Shown here one piece after another: positions 56,349 to 64,000 of a stretch of 64,000 bases of DNA (the stretch's first letter is position 1; every line of letters starts with the position of its first letter). The DNA is taken from the NCBI RefSeq assembly GCF_001664485.1, contig NZ_CP013630.1, forward strand, positions 4,259,501-4,323,500. The letters are read 5' to 3'. The stretch comes from Rhizobium sp. N324 (GTDB taxonomy: Bacteria; Pseudomonadota; Alphaproteobacteria; Rhizobiales; Rhizobiaceae). The position numbers and the translations under genes were made by a program. Under the pieces are notes generated by a model. It saw nothing but the letters and a program-made list of their open reading frames with translations. It was not told the origin of the DNA and searched no databases.

Positions 56349-56594
56349 CTACCTGGCCTGATTTGCTTCCGGCTCGGGCTTACGGATCATCGGAGCGGCC
56401 TGCAGCACAAGGGCATCCAGGCCGTTTTCCTCCTTTTCGAGAATTTCGAACAATTGCCGCCGCATCCGCGGCTCCCAAAATTTGTTGATATGGGTAGCAA
56501 CGCCCTGCACGGCTTCATCTGCCGGCTGGCTCTTGAAAAAGGTGGCGATCTGGTTTGCCATATAGACGAGCTTGGCCTTGGTATCATGCGACAT
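56349..56594 (-). CDS. fdsD: Formate dehydrogenase delta subunit
   Basis: An 81-residue protein starting MSHDTKAKLVYMANQIATFFKS with NKFWEPRMR in the middle, the FdsD family pattern. FdsD helps the soluble formate dehydrogenase mature or stay assembled. It overlaps the end of fdhD by 11 bp, so they are translated together as the last two genes of the fds operon. Confidence 0.88.
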   Translation of the reverse strand: MSHDTKAKLVYMANQIATFFKSQPADEAVQGVATHINKFWEPRMRRQLFEILEKEENGLDALVLQAAPMIRKPEPEANQAR

Positions 56595-57408
56595 CGGCAA
56601 TGCTTTCGGGCGAGATGCGGTGCGGGTGGGTGAAAATCTCGAAATCCTCGCCGCGCACCAGCGCGACGAGCGTCATGCCGGCCGCCTCGGCCGTGCGGAT
56701 GGCGAGAGCGGTCGGCGCCGAAATGGCGATCAGCACGGGAGAACCAAGGATCGCCGCCTTCTGGACCATCTCGACCGAGAGCCGGCTGGTGACAGCGAGG
56801 GCCCCGCTCCCGCCGCTTTCGCCGGCACGGATGACGGCGCCGCAGAGTTTATCCAGCGCATTGTGCCGGCCGACATCTTCACGCACGGCAAGCAATCCCT
56901 TGGCGGGAACGTAGAAGCCGGCGCCATGCACCGCCCGCGTCTCCCGATGCAGCGGCTGCGCCTCGTTCAGCAGCGAAACGGCCCGGACGATGTCGGCATG
57001 CGACAGCGCCAGCGGCGATGCCGAGACATCCGGCACCGGCCGCACCGCCTGCTCGATCGATTCGATGCCGCACAGGCCGCAGCCGACCGGCCCCGCCATG
57101 CTGCGGCGGCGGGCCCGCAGCCGGTCGGCGACGTCGTCGACAAGGCTCACCTGCACATCGATCCCCTGCTCAGCCGCGACGACCTCGACGCCGGATATCT
57201 CCGCCGGCGCTGTGATGATTCCTTCGGTCAGGCTGAATCCGACGGCAAAATCCTCAAGATCATCGGGCGTTGCCATCATCACCGCATGCGAGCTGCCGCC
57301 ATAGGAAAAGGCAATCGGCACTTCCTCCGGCACGATGCGAGAGCCGGAGTGCATGAGGCCGTTGCGGCGGGCGGTTTCAGGAGCATGGGCGGTGGTCTGG
57401 AAGGTCAT
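56584..57408 (-). CDS. fdhD: Formate dehydrogenase accessory sulfurtransferase FdhD
   Basis: Transfers sulfur to the molybdenum cofactor of formate dehydrogenase. The 274-residue protein has the conserved cysteine pair in GPVGCGLCGIES and EDVGRHNALDKL and SRLSVEMVQKAA. ATG 57408 chosen (MTFQTTAHAP); the longer open frame overlaps fdsA. 37 bp downstream of fdsA. Confidence 0.9.
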   Translation of the reverse strand: MTFQTTAHAPETARRNGLMHSGSRIVPEEVPIAFSYGGSSHAVMMATPDDLEDFAVGFSLTEGIITAPAEISGVEVVAAEQGIDVQVSLVDDVADRLRARRRSMAGPVGCGLCGIESIEQAVRPVPDVSASPLALSHADIVRAVSLLNEAQPLHRETRAVHGAGFYVPAKGLLAVREDVGRHNALDKLCGAVIRAGESGGSGALAVTSRLSVEMVQKAAILGSPVLIAISAPTALAIRTAEAAGMTLVALVRGEDFEIFTHPHRISPESIADVA

Positions 57409-57445
57409 GATGCAAATCTCTTCTTGCCAAACCACTCCCGCATTT

Positions 57446-60325
57446 TCACTCCGCTGCCTCGAGCTTGCCGGCGATGCGGCGCGATTGCCGTGCCTGCTCG
57501 TCATACTCACGCTGCCATTCGCTCGGTCCGTTGGAGGGCGACACCTGCACCGCTGTCACCTTGTATTCAGGGCAGTTCGTCGCCCAGTCGGAGAAGTCGG
57601 TGGTGATGACGTTTGCCTGCGTATTGGGGTGATGGAAGGTCGTATAGACGACCCCCGGCGCAACACGATCGGTAATCAGGGATCTCAGCGTCGTGTCCCC
57701 GGAGCGGCTGCCGAGCTTCACCCAGTCGCCGTCGCGAATGCCGCGCTGTTCGGCATCGTGCGGATGGATTTCCAGCCGGTCTTCCGCGTGCCAGACGACA
57801 TTCTCGGTGCGGCGCGTCTGCGCCCCGACATTGTACTGACTGAGCGTGCGGCCGGTGGTCAGCAGCAGCGGGAAGCGCGGGCCGGTGCGCTCGTCGGTCG
57901 CCACATATTCGGTGCGGATGAACTTGCCCTTGCCACGCACGAAACCGTCGACATGCATGATCGGCGAGCCGAGCGGGCTCTGTTCGTTGCAGGGCCACTG
58001 CACCGAGCCGATCTTGTCGAGATAATCGTAGGTTACGAGCGCGAAACTCGGGGTCGTCGCGGCGATCTCGTCCATGATCTCCGACGGATGCCTGTAGTTC
58101 CAGTCGAGCCCCATCGCCTGGGCAAGTTTCTGCGTCACCTCCCAGTCGCCATAACCGTTGCGCGGCGACATTACCTTGCGCACGCGGTTGATGCGGCGCT
58201 CGGCGTTGGTGAAGGTGCCGTCTTTTTCGAGGAAGGTCGAGCCCGGCAGGAAGACATGGGCGTAGTTGGCGGTCTCGTTGAGGAACAGGTCCTGCACGAC
58301 GACGCATTCCATCGCCGCAAGGCCTGCCGCGACATGTTTCGTATCGGGGTCGGACTGGAGAATGTCCTCGCCCTGGACATACAGACCCTTGAAGGAGCCG
58401 TCGACCGCCGCATCCAGCATGTTGGGAATGCGCAGGCCCGGCTCGTTGTTGAGCTTCACGCCCCAGAGCTTTTCGAAAATATCGCGCGTCGCATCGTCGG
58501 AAATGTGCCGGTAGCCCGGCAGTTCGTGCGGGAAGGAACCCATGTCGCACGAGCCCTGCACATTGTTCTGGCCGCGCAGCGGGTTCACGCCGACGCCGGG
58601 ACGGCCGATATTGCCGGTCGCCATCGCCAGATTGGCGATCGCGATAACCGTAGTCGAGCCCTGGCTGTGTTCGGTGACGCCGAGACCGTAATAGATCGCG
58701 CCGTTGCCGCCCTTGGCATAGAGCCTTGCCGCGCCGCGCAAATCCGCCGCCGGTACGCCGGTGAAAATCTCGGTCTGTTCGGGGCTGTGCTGCGGCTCGG
58801 CGACGAAGCCGGCCCAATCCTCGAACTCCGACCAGTCGCAGCGCTCGCGGATGAATTTCTCGTCAAAAAGCCCTTCGGTGACGATCACATGCGCCAGCGC
58901 CGTCATGACAGCGACATTGGTGCCGGGCTGCAGCGGTAGGTGATAGGAGGCCTCGACATGCGGCGAGCGGACGATATCGGTGCGGCGCGGATCGATGACG
59001 ATGAGCTTGGCGCCCTGGCGCAGCCGCTTCTTCAGCCGCGAGCCGAACACCGGATGGCCGTCGGTCGGATTGGCGCCGATGATAACGACGACGTCGGACT
59101 GTTCGACGCTGTCGAAATTCTGCGTGCCGGCCGAGGTGCCGAATGTCTGGCCGAGACCGTAGCCGGTCGGCGAATGGCAGACGCGGGCGCAGGTATCGAC
59201 ATTGTTGTTGCCGAAGCCGGCGCGGATCAGCTTCTGCACCAGGTAGGTTTCTTCATTGGTGCAGCGCGAGGAGGTGATGCCGCCGATCGCCTCGCGGCCA
59301 TATTGATACTGGATGCGGCGGAACTCCGACGCTACATGCGCGAAGGCCTCGTCCCAGCTCACCTCCCGCCAGGGATCGCTGACCTTTTCGCGGATCATCG
59401 GGTTGAGGATGCGGTCCTTGTGGGTGGAATAGCCGTAAGCGAAGCGGCCCTTGACGCAGGAATGGCCGCGATTGGCCTGGCCGTCCTTCCACGGCACCAT
59501 GCGCACCAGCTCCTCGCCGCGCATTTCCGCCTTGAAGGAACAGCCGACGCCGCAATAGGCGCAGGTGGTGACGGCCGAATGCTCGGGCTGGCCGATCTCT
59601 ATCACCGACTTCTCCGTCAGCGTCGCCGTCGGGCAGGCCTGGACGCAGGCCCCGCAGGAGACACATTCGGAATCGATGAAGGCTTCATGCGCACCCGATG
59701 AAACCTTGGAGCCGAAACCACGCCCCTCGATCGTCAACGCGAAGGTGCCCTGCACCTCCTCGCAGGCGCGCACGCAGCGCGAACAGACGATGCATTTGGA
59801 AGGATCAAAGGTGAAATAGGGATTGGACTCGTCCTTCGGCGCCCATTTCAGATTGATCTCGCCATTGTTGCGCGCCCTGACATGATTGTCGCCGTCATAG
59901 CCGTAGCGCACGTCGCGCAGGCCGACGGCGCCCGCCATGTCCTGCAATTCGCAATCGCCGTTGGCTGCACAGGTCAGACAGTCGAGCGGGTGGTCGGAAA
60001 TATAAAGCTCCATCACGCCGCGGCGGATATCCTTCAGCCGTCCTGTCTGCGTATGCACGACCATGTTGGCCGCCACCGGCGTCGTGCAGGAGGCCGGCGT
60101 ACCGTTGCGGCCCTCGATCTCGACGAGACAGAGCCGGCAGGAGCCGAAGGCGTCGATCATGTCGGTGGCGCAGAGCTTCGGCACCTCGATGCCAGCCTCC
60201 ATCGAAGCGCGCATGATCGAGGTGCCCTCCGGCACGCTGATCTGCTGCCCATCGATGGTGACCGTCACCATCACCTCGGATGTCGAAGCGGGAGTGCCGT
60301 AGTCGATTTCATGGATGAGAGACAT
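57446..60325 (-). CDS. fdsA: NAD-dependent formate dehydrogenase alpha subunit (molybdo-bis-PGD)
   Basis: Catalytic subunit oxidising formate to CO2. The 959-residue protein has an N-terminal 2Fe-2S domain (SCRLCLVEIEGR), a His-Cys cluster (HPLDCLTCAANGDCELQ), two ferredoxin clusters (CIVCSRCVRACE; CVSCGACVQACP), the catalytic-domain 4Fe-4S (TCAYCGVGCSF), then molybdopterin domains. The Mo ligand is cysteine, not selenocysteine, in RVCHSPTGYGL. The final segment is the MopB-binding domain. Middle gene of fdsGBA. Confidence 0.95.
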   Translation of the reverse strand: MSLIHEIDYGTPASTSEVMVTVTIDGQQISVPEGTSIMRASMEAGIEVPKLCATDMIDAFGSCRLCLVEIEGRNGTPASCTTPVAANMVVHTQTGRLKDIRRGVMELYISDHPLDCLTCAANGDCELQDMAGAVGLRDVRYGYDGDNHVRARNNGEINLKWAPKDESNPYFTFDPSKCIVCSRCVRACEEVQGTFALTIEGRGFGSKVSSGAHEAFIDSECVSCGACVQACPTATLTEKSVIEIGQPEHSAVTTCAYCGVGCSFKAEMRGEELVRMVPWKDGQANRGHSCVKGRFAYGYSTHKDRILNPMIREKVSDPWREVSWDEAFAHVASEFRRIQYQYGREAIGGITSSRCTNEETYLVQKLIRAGFGNNNVDTCARVCHSPTGYGLGQTFGTSAGTQNFDSVEQSDVVVIIGANPTDGHPVFGSRLKKRLRQGAKLIVIDPRRTDIVRSPHVEASYHLPLQPGTNVAVMTALAHVIVTEGLFDEKFIRERCDWSEFEDWAGFVAEPQHSPEQTEIFTGVPAADLRGAARLYAKGGNGAIYYGLGVTEHSQGSTTVIAIANLAMATGNIGRPGVGVNPLRGQNNVQGSCDMGSFPHELPGYRHISDDATRDIFEKLWGVKLNNEPGLRIPNMLDAAVDGSFKGLYVQGEDILQSDPDTKHVAAGLAAMECVVVQDLFLNETANYAHVFLPGSTFLEKDGTFTNAERRINRVRKVMSPRNGYGDWEVTQKLAQAMGLDWNYRHPSEIMDEIAATTPSFALVTYDYLDKIGSVQWPCNEQSPLGSPIMHVDGFVRGKGKFIRTEYVATDERTGPRFPLLLTTGRTLSQYNVGAQTRRTENVVWHAEDRLEIHPHDAEQRGIRDGDWVKLGSRSGDTTLRSLITDRVAPGVVYTTFHHPNTQANVITTDFSDWATNCPEYKVTAVQVSPSNGPSEWQREYDEQARQSRRIAGKLEAAE

Positions 60326-60388
60326 GGTCGGCCTCCTGTCTGGAAGTGAAAATGAGCAATTCGGAGGGAGCTGACGGGTAGAAAGCCA

Positions 60389-61945
60389 TCATTCCGCAGC
60401 CTCCACCATCGGCGCCGGCGAAAAATCCTCCGGGAAATGCGTCATGGCGCTCATGACCGGATAGGGCGTGAAACCGCCGAGCGCGCAGAGCGAGCCGAAT
60501 TTCATCGTATTGCAGAGATCGGTGAGCAGCGCCCGGTTCTTCTCCGGCTCGATGCCATGGGCGATCTTGTCGGCCGTCTCGACGCCGCGCGTCGAGCCGA
60601 TGCGGCAGGGCGTGCACTTGCCGCAGCTTTCGACGGCGCAGAATTCCATGGCGAAACGCGCCTGCTTCAGCATGTCGGCGGTGTCATCGAAGACGACGAT
60701 GCCGGCATGGCCGATCAGCCCGTCTTTGGCAGCGAAGGCTTCGTAATCGAACGGCGTGTCGAACAGTGCCCGCGGGAAATAGGCCCCGAGCGGCCCACCG
60801 ACCTGCACGGCCTTGACCGGCCGCCCCGTCGCGCTGCCGCCGCCGATCCTGTCGACGATATCGCCGAGCGAAAGACCGAAGGCCGTTTCGTAAAGACCGC
60901 CATATCTGATATTGCCGGCGATCTGCAGCGGGATGGTGCCGCGCGAGCGGCCCATGCCGAAATCGCGATAGAAGGCCGCCCCCTTCTCCATGATCACGGG
61001 CACGGAAGCGAGCGAGATCACGTTGTTGATGACGGTCGGACAGTCAAACAGCCCCTTATGCGCCGGCAGCGGCGGCTTGGCGCGCACGACGCCGCGCTTG
61101 CCTTCGAGGCTGTTCAGCAGGGCCGTCTCCTCGCCACAGACATAGGCACCGGCGCCGGTGCGCACCTCGATATCGAAAGCGCGGCCCGAGCCGAGCACCG
61201 ACGGGCCGAGAATCCCTGCCTGGCGCGCGATGCCGACCGCCTCGCTCATCGCAGCGATCGCATGCGGATATTCCGAACGCGTGTAGATGAAGCCCTTCGT
61301 GGCGCCGGTGGCAAGTCCTGATATCGCCATGCCCTCGATCAGCACGAAGGGATCACCCTCCATGATCATCCGGTCGGCAAAGGTGCCGCTGTCGCCCTCA
61401 TCGGCATTGCAGACGATATATTTGCGGTCCCCGGGCGCATCGAGGACGGTCTTCCACTTGATGCCTGTGGGGAAACCCGCGCCGCCGCGGCCGCGCAGGC
61501 CGGAATCGGTGACTTCCTTGACGATGTCGCCAGGCGCCATCGAGACGGCGCGGCGAAGACCGGCAAGACCGCCATGCGCTTCGTAATCGGCCAGCGACAG
61601 CGGATCGGTGATGCCGCAACGGGCAAAGGTCAGGCGGGTCTGTTCCTTCAGGAACGGGAGGTCTTCAACCTCCCCGAGACAGAGCGGGTGATCGCCGCCA
61701 TTCGCCATCCCGGCATCGAACAATGCGGGCACGTCCCTCGCCTTCACCGGCCCGTAGCCGATCCGCTTGCCTGCGACCTCGACTTCGACGAGCGGTTCCA
61801 GCCAGAACATTCCGCGCGAGCCGTTGCGCACGATCTCGGCATCGAGGCCGCGGGCGGCGATCTCCTGGGCAATCGCCTTTGCCACCTTTTCGGCCCCGAG
61901 CGCCAGCGCTGCGGCGTCGCGCGGAACATATATCCTGACCGTCAT
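60389..61945 (-). CDS. fdsB: NAD-dependent formate dehydrogenase beta subunit
   Basis: Diaphorase subunit binding FMN, NAD and a 4Fe-4S cluster, similar to NuoF with an extra N-terminal NuoE-like part. The 518-residue protein shows GLRGRGGAGFPTGIKW, CNADEGDSGTFADRM, GAYVCGEETAL and the 4Fe-4S ESCGKCTPCRIG. It reduces NAD with electrons from FdsA. ATG 61945 overlaps the fdsG stop (ATGA). Confidence 0.94.
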   Translation of the reverse strand: MTVRIYVPRDAAALALGAEKVAKAIAQEIAARGLDAEIVRNGSRGMFWLEPLVEVEVAGKRIGYGPVKARDVPALFDAGMANGGDHPLCLGEVEDLPFLKEQTRLTFARCGITDPLSLADYEAHGGLAGLRRAVSMAPGDIVKEVTDSGLRGRGGAGFPTGIKWKTVLDAPGDRKYIVCNADEGDSGTFADRMIMEGDPFVLIEGMAISGLATGATKGFIYTRSEYPHAIAAMSEAVGIARQAGILGPSVLGSGRAFDIEVRTGAGAYVCGEETALLNSLEGKRGVVRAKPPLPAHKGLFDCPTVINNVISLASVPVIMEKGAAFYRDFGMGRSRGTIPLQIAGNIRYGGLYETAFGLSLGDIVDRIGGGSATGRPVKAVQVGGPLGAYFPRALFDTPFDYEAFAAKDGLIGHAGIVVFDDTADMLKQARFAMEFCAVESCGKCTPCRIGSTRGVETADKIAHGIEPEKNRALLTDLCNTMKFGSLCALGGFTPYPVMSAMTHFPEDFSPAPMVEAAE

Positions 61946-62421
61946 CGGCGTGCCTCCGCGACGAGTTCCGCCGCCATCTGATCGTCGATCCGGCCATAGA
62001 CTTCGCCATCGAGCATGGCCGCCGGCGCGCAGGCGCAAAGCCCGAGACAGTAGACCGGCTCCAGCGTCACGCCGCCATCAAGCGTCGTCTGATGAAAATC
62101 GATACCGAGCAGCGTTTTAACCCGCTCGGCCATTGCATCGCCGCCCATCGACTGACAGGCTTCGGCGCGACAGAGCTTCAACACATGCCGGCCGGCGGGG
62201 TGGTCGCGATAATCGTGATAGAAGGTCACCACGCCATGCACCTCGGCGCGGGAGAGGTTCAATTCCTCCGCAATCACCGGCAGGGCCTCCTGCGGCACAT
62301 AGCCGAACTCTTCCTGAACCTCGTGCAGAATGGGAAGCAGCGGCCCTTCGAGAAAGCGAAGATCGGCGATGATGGCACGGGTGCGCGCTGTGATATCGCC
62401 TTCGGCGATATGAATGGTCAT
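61942..62421 (-). CDS. fdsG: NAD-dependent formate dehydrogenase gamma subunit
   Basis: A 159-residue 2Fe-2S thioredoxin-like subunit (NuoE family): HEVQEEFGYVPQEALPVIAEELNLSRAEVHGVVTFYHDY, then cysteines RAEACQSMG and GLCACAPAAML. First structural gene of the fds operon; a 135-base gap to the LysR gene holds the promoter. Confidence 0.94.
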   Translation of the reverse strand: MTIHIAEGDITARTRAIIADLRFLEGPLLPILHEVQEEFGYVPQEALPVIAEELNLSRAEVHGVVTFYHDYRDHPAGRHVLKLCRAEACQSMGGDAMAERVKTLLGIDFHQTTLDGGVTLEPVYCLGLCACAPAAMLDGEVYGRIDDQMAAELVAEARR

Positions 62422-62527
62422 AAGGCAGCCCTCCCAGCCGCTTGCTCGTTTCAGGAATGGCGGACTCCCCAGCCGAGCACCATTCCTCTAACAAGCATCT
62501 CAGGGAAGCCGCTGGGGATCAATAAAG

Positions 62528-62557
62528 CTATTCTGTGGATCGATAGGTTTTTTCTAT
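62528..62557. promoter_or_regulatory. Candidate LysR-type operator of fds
   Basis: ATAG-N7-CTAT dyad at 62543-62557, with a further CTAT at 62528-62531, between the LysR gene stop and the fdsG start. LysR-type boxes are interrupted dyads of this size; the overlap with the regulator's stop codon is notable. The assignment is inferred. Confidence 0.45.
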
Positions 62558-63450
62558 CACAGCTCTTCATCCCGCACGAGCACCCGCGCTTCGTGCAGCA
62601 GGGCCGAGACGAGCGGCGTAAAGGGCTCGCGATAGGGCGCGACAAGGCCGACCAGATGGTGCGCCTCCGGCTCGACGATCGGAATCATCCGGATTTCCAC
62701 GGGAAATCCAAAGGATTTCGCGACGTTGCGCGGCATAATGCTTGCCCAGCGTCCGGTCCTGACATGCGAAAACAACACGATCATCGAGTTGGATTCGAGC
62801 GTCGGATGCACCGTGGCGCCAGCTTCCGTCAGATGCCGGTTGATGATGCGGCGGTTCTGCATGTCGGCCGTCAATAGGCAAAGCCGAAGATCCCCGACCT
62901 CCTTCCAGGTCACGTTGTCGCGATCGGACAGCGGGCTGCCCGCAGCCGTGATCAGATGGTAACGCTCGGCATAGAGCGGAACGCTGGTGACACGGCCGAG
63001 CGGTTCGTTTTCGAGATAGGTGATGCCGGCATCGATTTCGAGGTTTTCGAGCATGCTCAGCACCTGCAGCGAATTGCGTGAGACGATCGAGAAGGTGACG
63101 CCGGGATGCCGCTCCTGAAACGGCGTGGTGATGCGCGACAGCATGGCGAGCGCCGTCGGAATGGCGGCGAGACGGATATGGCCGGAAAGACCGCGGCGCG
63201 CCGCGCGCATCTCCTCGCGCATGGTGCGGGCGTCGCCGACGATGCGGCGAGCCCATTCCAGCACGCGCTGCCCCTCCGGCGTCAACCCCTGAAACCGCGA
63301 ACCGCGCTGCACCAACATGACGCCGAGCTGATCCTCGAGCTGCCGGATGGCCGCGGAGAGCGTCGGCTGCGAGATCCCGCATTCCTCGGCGGCGCGGCCG
63401 AAGTGTTTTTCATTGGCAAGGGCGATGAAGAATTCCAGCTTGTCGATCAT
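62557..63450 (-). CDS. LysR family transcriptional regulator of the fds operon
   Basis: A 297-residue regulator: N-terminal HTH (FIALANEKHFGRAAEECGISQPTLSAAIRQLEDQLGV) and a C-terminal effector domain. It lies immediately upstream of fdsG in the same direction, the position of the formate-responsive regulator. Formate as inducer is inferred. Confidence 0.9.
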   Translation of the reverse strand: MIDKLEFFIALANEKHFGRAAEECGISQPTLSAAIRQLEDQLGVMLVQRGSRFQGLTPEGQRVLEWARRIVGDARTMREEMRAARRGLSGHIRLAAIPTALAMLSRITTPFQERHPGVTFSIVSRNSLQVLSMLENLEIDAGITYLENEPLGRVTSVPLYAERYHLITAAGSPLSDRDNVTWKEVGDLRLCLLTADMQNRRIINRHLTEAGATVHPTLESNSMIVLFSHVRTGRWASIMPRNVAKSFGFPVEIRMIPIVEPEAHHLVGLVAPYREPFTPLVSALLHEARVLVRDEEL

Positions 63451-63521
63451 CCGGTCTCCCGCTGCATCCAGCGTCCGGCCTCATCTTCGACATAGCAGCC
63501 GCGCTTCGCAAGGGATGGTCG

Positions 63522-63836
63522 CTAACAGTTTTCTGCAATCGGAAATAGATCGAACAGCGATTCGAGGAAGGCCAGCACGCTGACATTGCCGATGCTGTAG
63601 TAAACCATCCTGCCCTGACGGCGGGTATTGACCAGGCCTTCGAGCCGCAAACGCGCGAGTTGCTGCGAGACCATCGCCTGCTGGATGCCGAGAATATTTT
63701 CGATTTCACCGACCGTCCGCTCCTGTTTCGCCAGTATGCAGAGGATCAGAAGTCGGGTGTGATGCGCCAAAGCTTTCAGCAGATCGCTCGCTTCATGGGC
63801 TTTTCCAGCGAGTATGTGCAAGTCCTGGCCGGTCAT
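63522..63836 (-). CDS. ArsR/SmtB family regulator, BigR/SqrR-like
   Basis: A 104-residue winged-helix repressor starting at ATG 63836 (MTGQDLHILAGKA, GGAG 5-6 bases upstream); ATG 63863 would add MPLPKPEPG. HTH reads VGEIENILGIQQAMVSQQLARLRLEGLV. Cysteines occur only at C33 (LILCIL) and C104 (the last residue). A two-cysteine pair at such spacing is what BigR/SqrR persulfide sensors use (C41/C107 in SqrR); sensing sulfide here is inferred. NolR-like regulators are an alternative. Confidence 0.75.
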   Translation of the reverse strand: MTGQDLHILAGKAHEASDLLKALAHHTRLLILCILAKQERTVGEIENILGIQQAMVSQQLARLRLEGLVNTRRQGRMVYYSIGNVSVLAFLESLFDLFPIAENC

Positions 63837-63967
63837 CCCCGGCTCCGGTTTGGGCAACGGCATTCGATATCTCGGAAGGGAGGCGATGTGGTAGATCAGC
63901 ACAATAGCATATTCCCACAACCGAATTGGTCAATAGTGATGAAATGCCAAAAAAGGTCCAAGTAAAT

Positions 63968-64000
63968 CAGCAGATAAGCTGGCCGCCATTGATCTCGAGG
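63968..64000 (-). CDS. 3' end of an SDR-like gene, cut by the window edge
   Basis: The last eleven codons read LEINGGQLIC followed by TGA (63970-63968). The INGGQ ending is typical of short-chain dehydrogenase/reductase C-termini. Too little is present to say more. Confidence 0.4.

Overview
The window looks like about 64 kb of chromosome from a Rhizobium of the leguminosarum/etli group. The support is high GC content with dense coding, CTTGAC-N17-CTATAT type promoters, several intergenic palindromes of the kind repeated throughout Rhizobium genomes, and a strongly rhizobial gene set: 5-aminolevulinate synthase HemA, aerobic cobaltochelatase CobS/CobT, an FdsGBA formate dehydrogenase and soluble chemoreceptors with a C-terminal SWEEF tether. 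The species call is an inference from protein resemblance; no search was run.

Layout. 1-9.2 kb is housekeeping: a PlsC acyltransferase (cut by the left edge), ChaC-like cyclotransferase, DUF2125, GNAT, hisC-tyrC, a methyltransferase, gloB with a DUF985 cupin, a DMT exporter, DUF3108 and rpmB with a clear promoter and terminator. 9.3-26.8 kb holds a VUT/YhhQ queuosine-precursor transporter, a P-loop kinase-like protein, a phytase-like esterase, cobT/cobS, a J-domain protein facing a BolA protein, aroK-aroB-CNNM/CBS, a small membrane protein with xerD and accA, an L,D-transpeptidase lipoprotein with a TusA-like protein, a CobW GTPase with a histidine-rich linker, a D,D-carboxypeptidase and an M20 amidohydrolase.

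26.8-31.4 kb is the accessory stretch. It starts at tRNA-Arg(CCU) and contains gene remnants (a truncated ELVW-motif gene and a frameshifted 3' end of an NHEJ ligase ligD), an intact brnT-brnA toxin-antitoxin pair, small secreted or BON-domain proteins and a frameshifted small membrane gene. dxr follows.

32.9-40.2 kb is a sugar uptake and cleavage locus on the minus strand: LacI regulator, binding protein, two permeases, GH127 glycosidase and ABC ATPase. The regulator has palindromic candidate operators upstream and an abnormal start (CTG, or a 2-base duplication). hemA follows, then a glycine-zipper lipoprotein and the tamA-tamB pair. TamB is enlarged to about 2030 residues by seven exact-period 321-bp repeats, the most striking structure in the window.

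50.5-56.2 kb holds an Lrp-type regulator divergent from arginase and ornithine aminotransferase, then cheW (preceded by what looks like the last residues of a lost chemoreceptor) and a two-PAS soluble chemoreceptor. 56.3-63.5 kb is the complete NAD-dependent formate dehydrogenase locus (LysR, fdsG, fdsB, fdsA, fdhD, fdsD). An ArsR regulator with two cysteines and the last codons of an SDR-like gene close the window.
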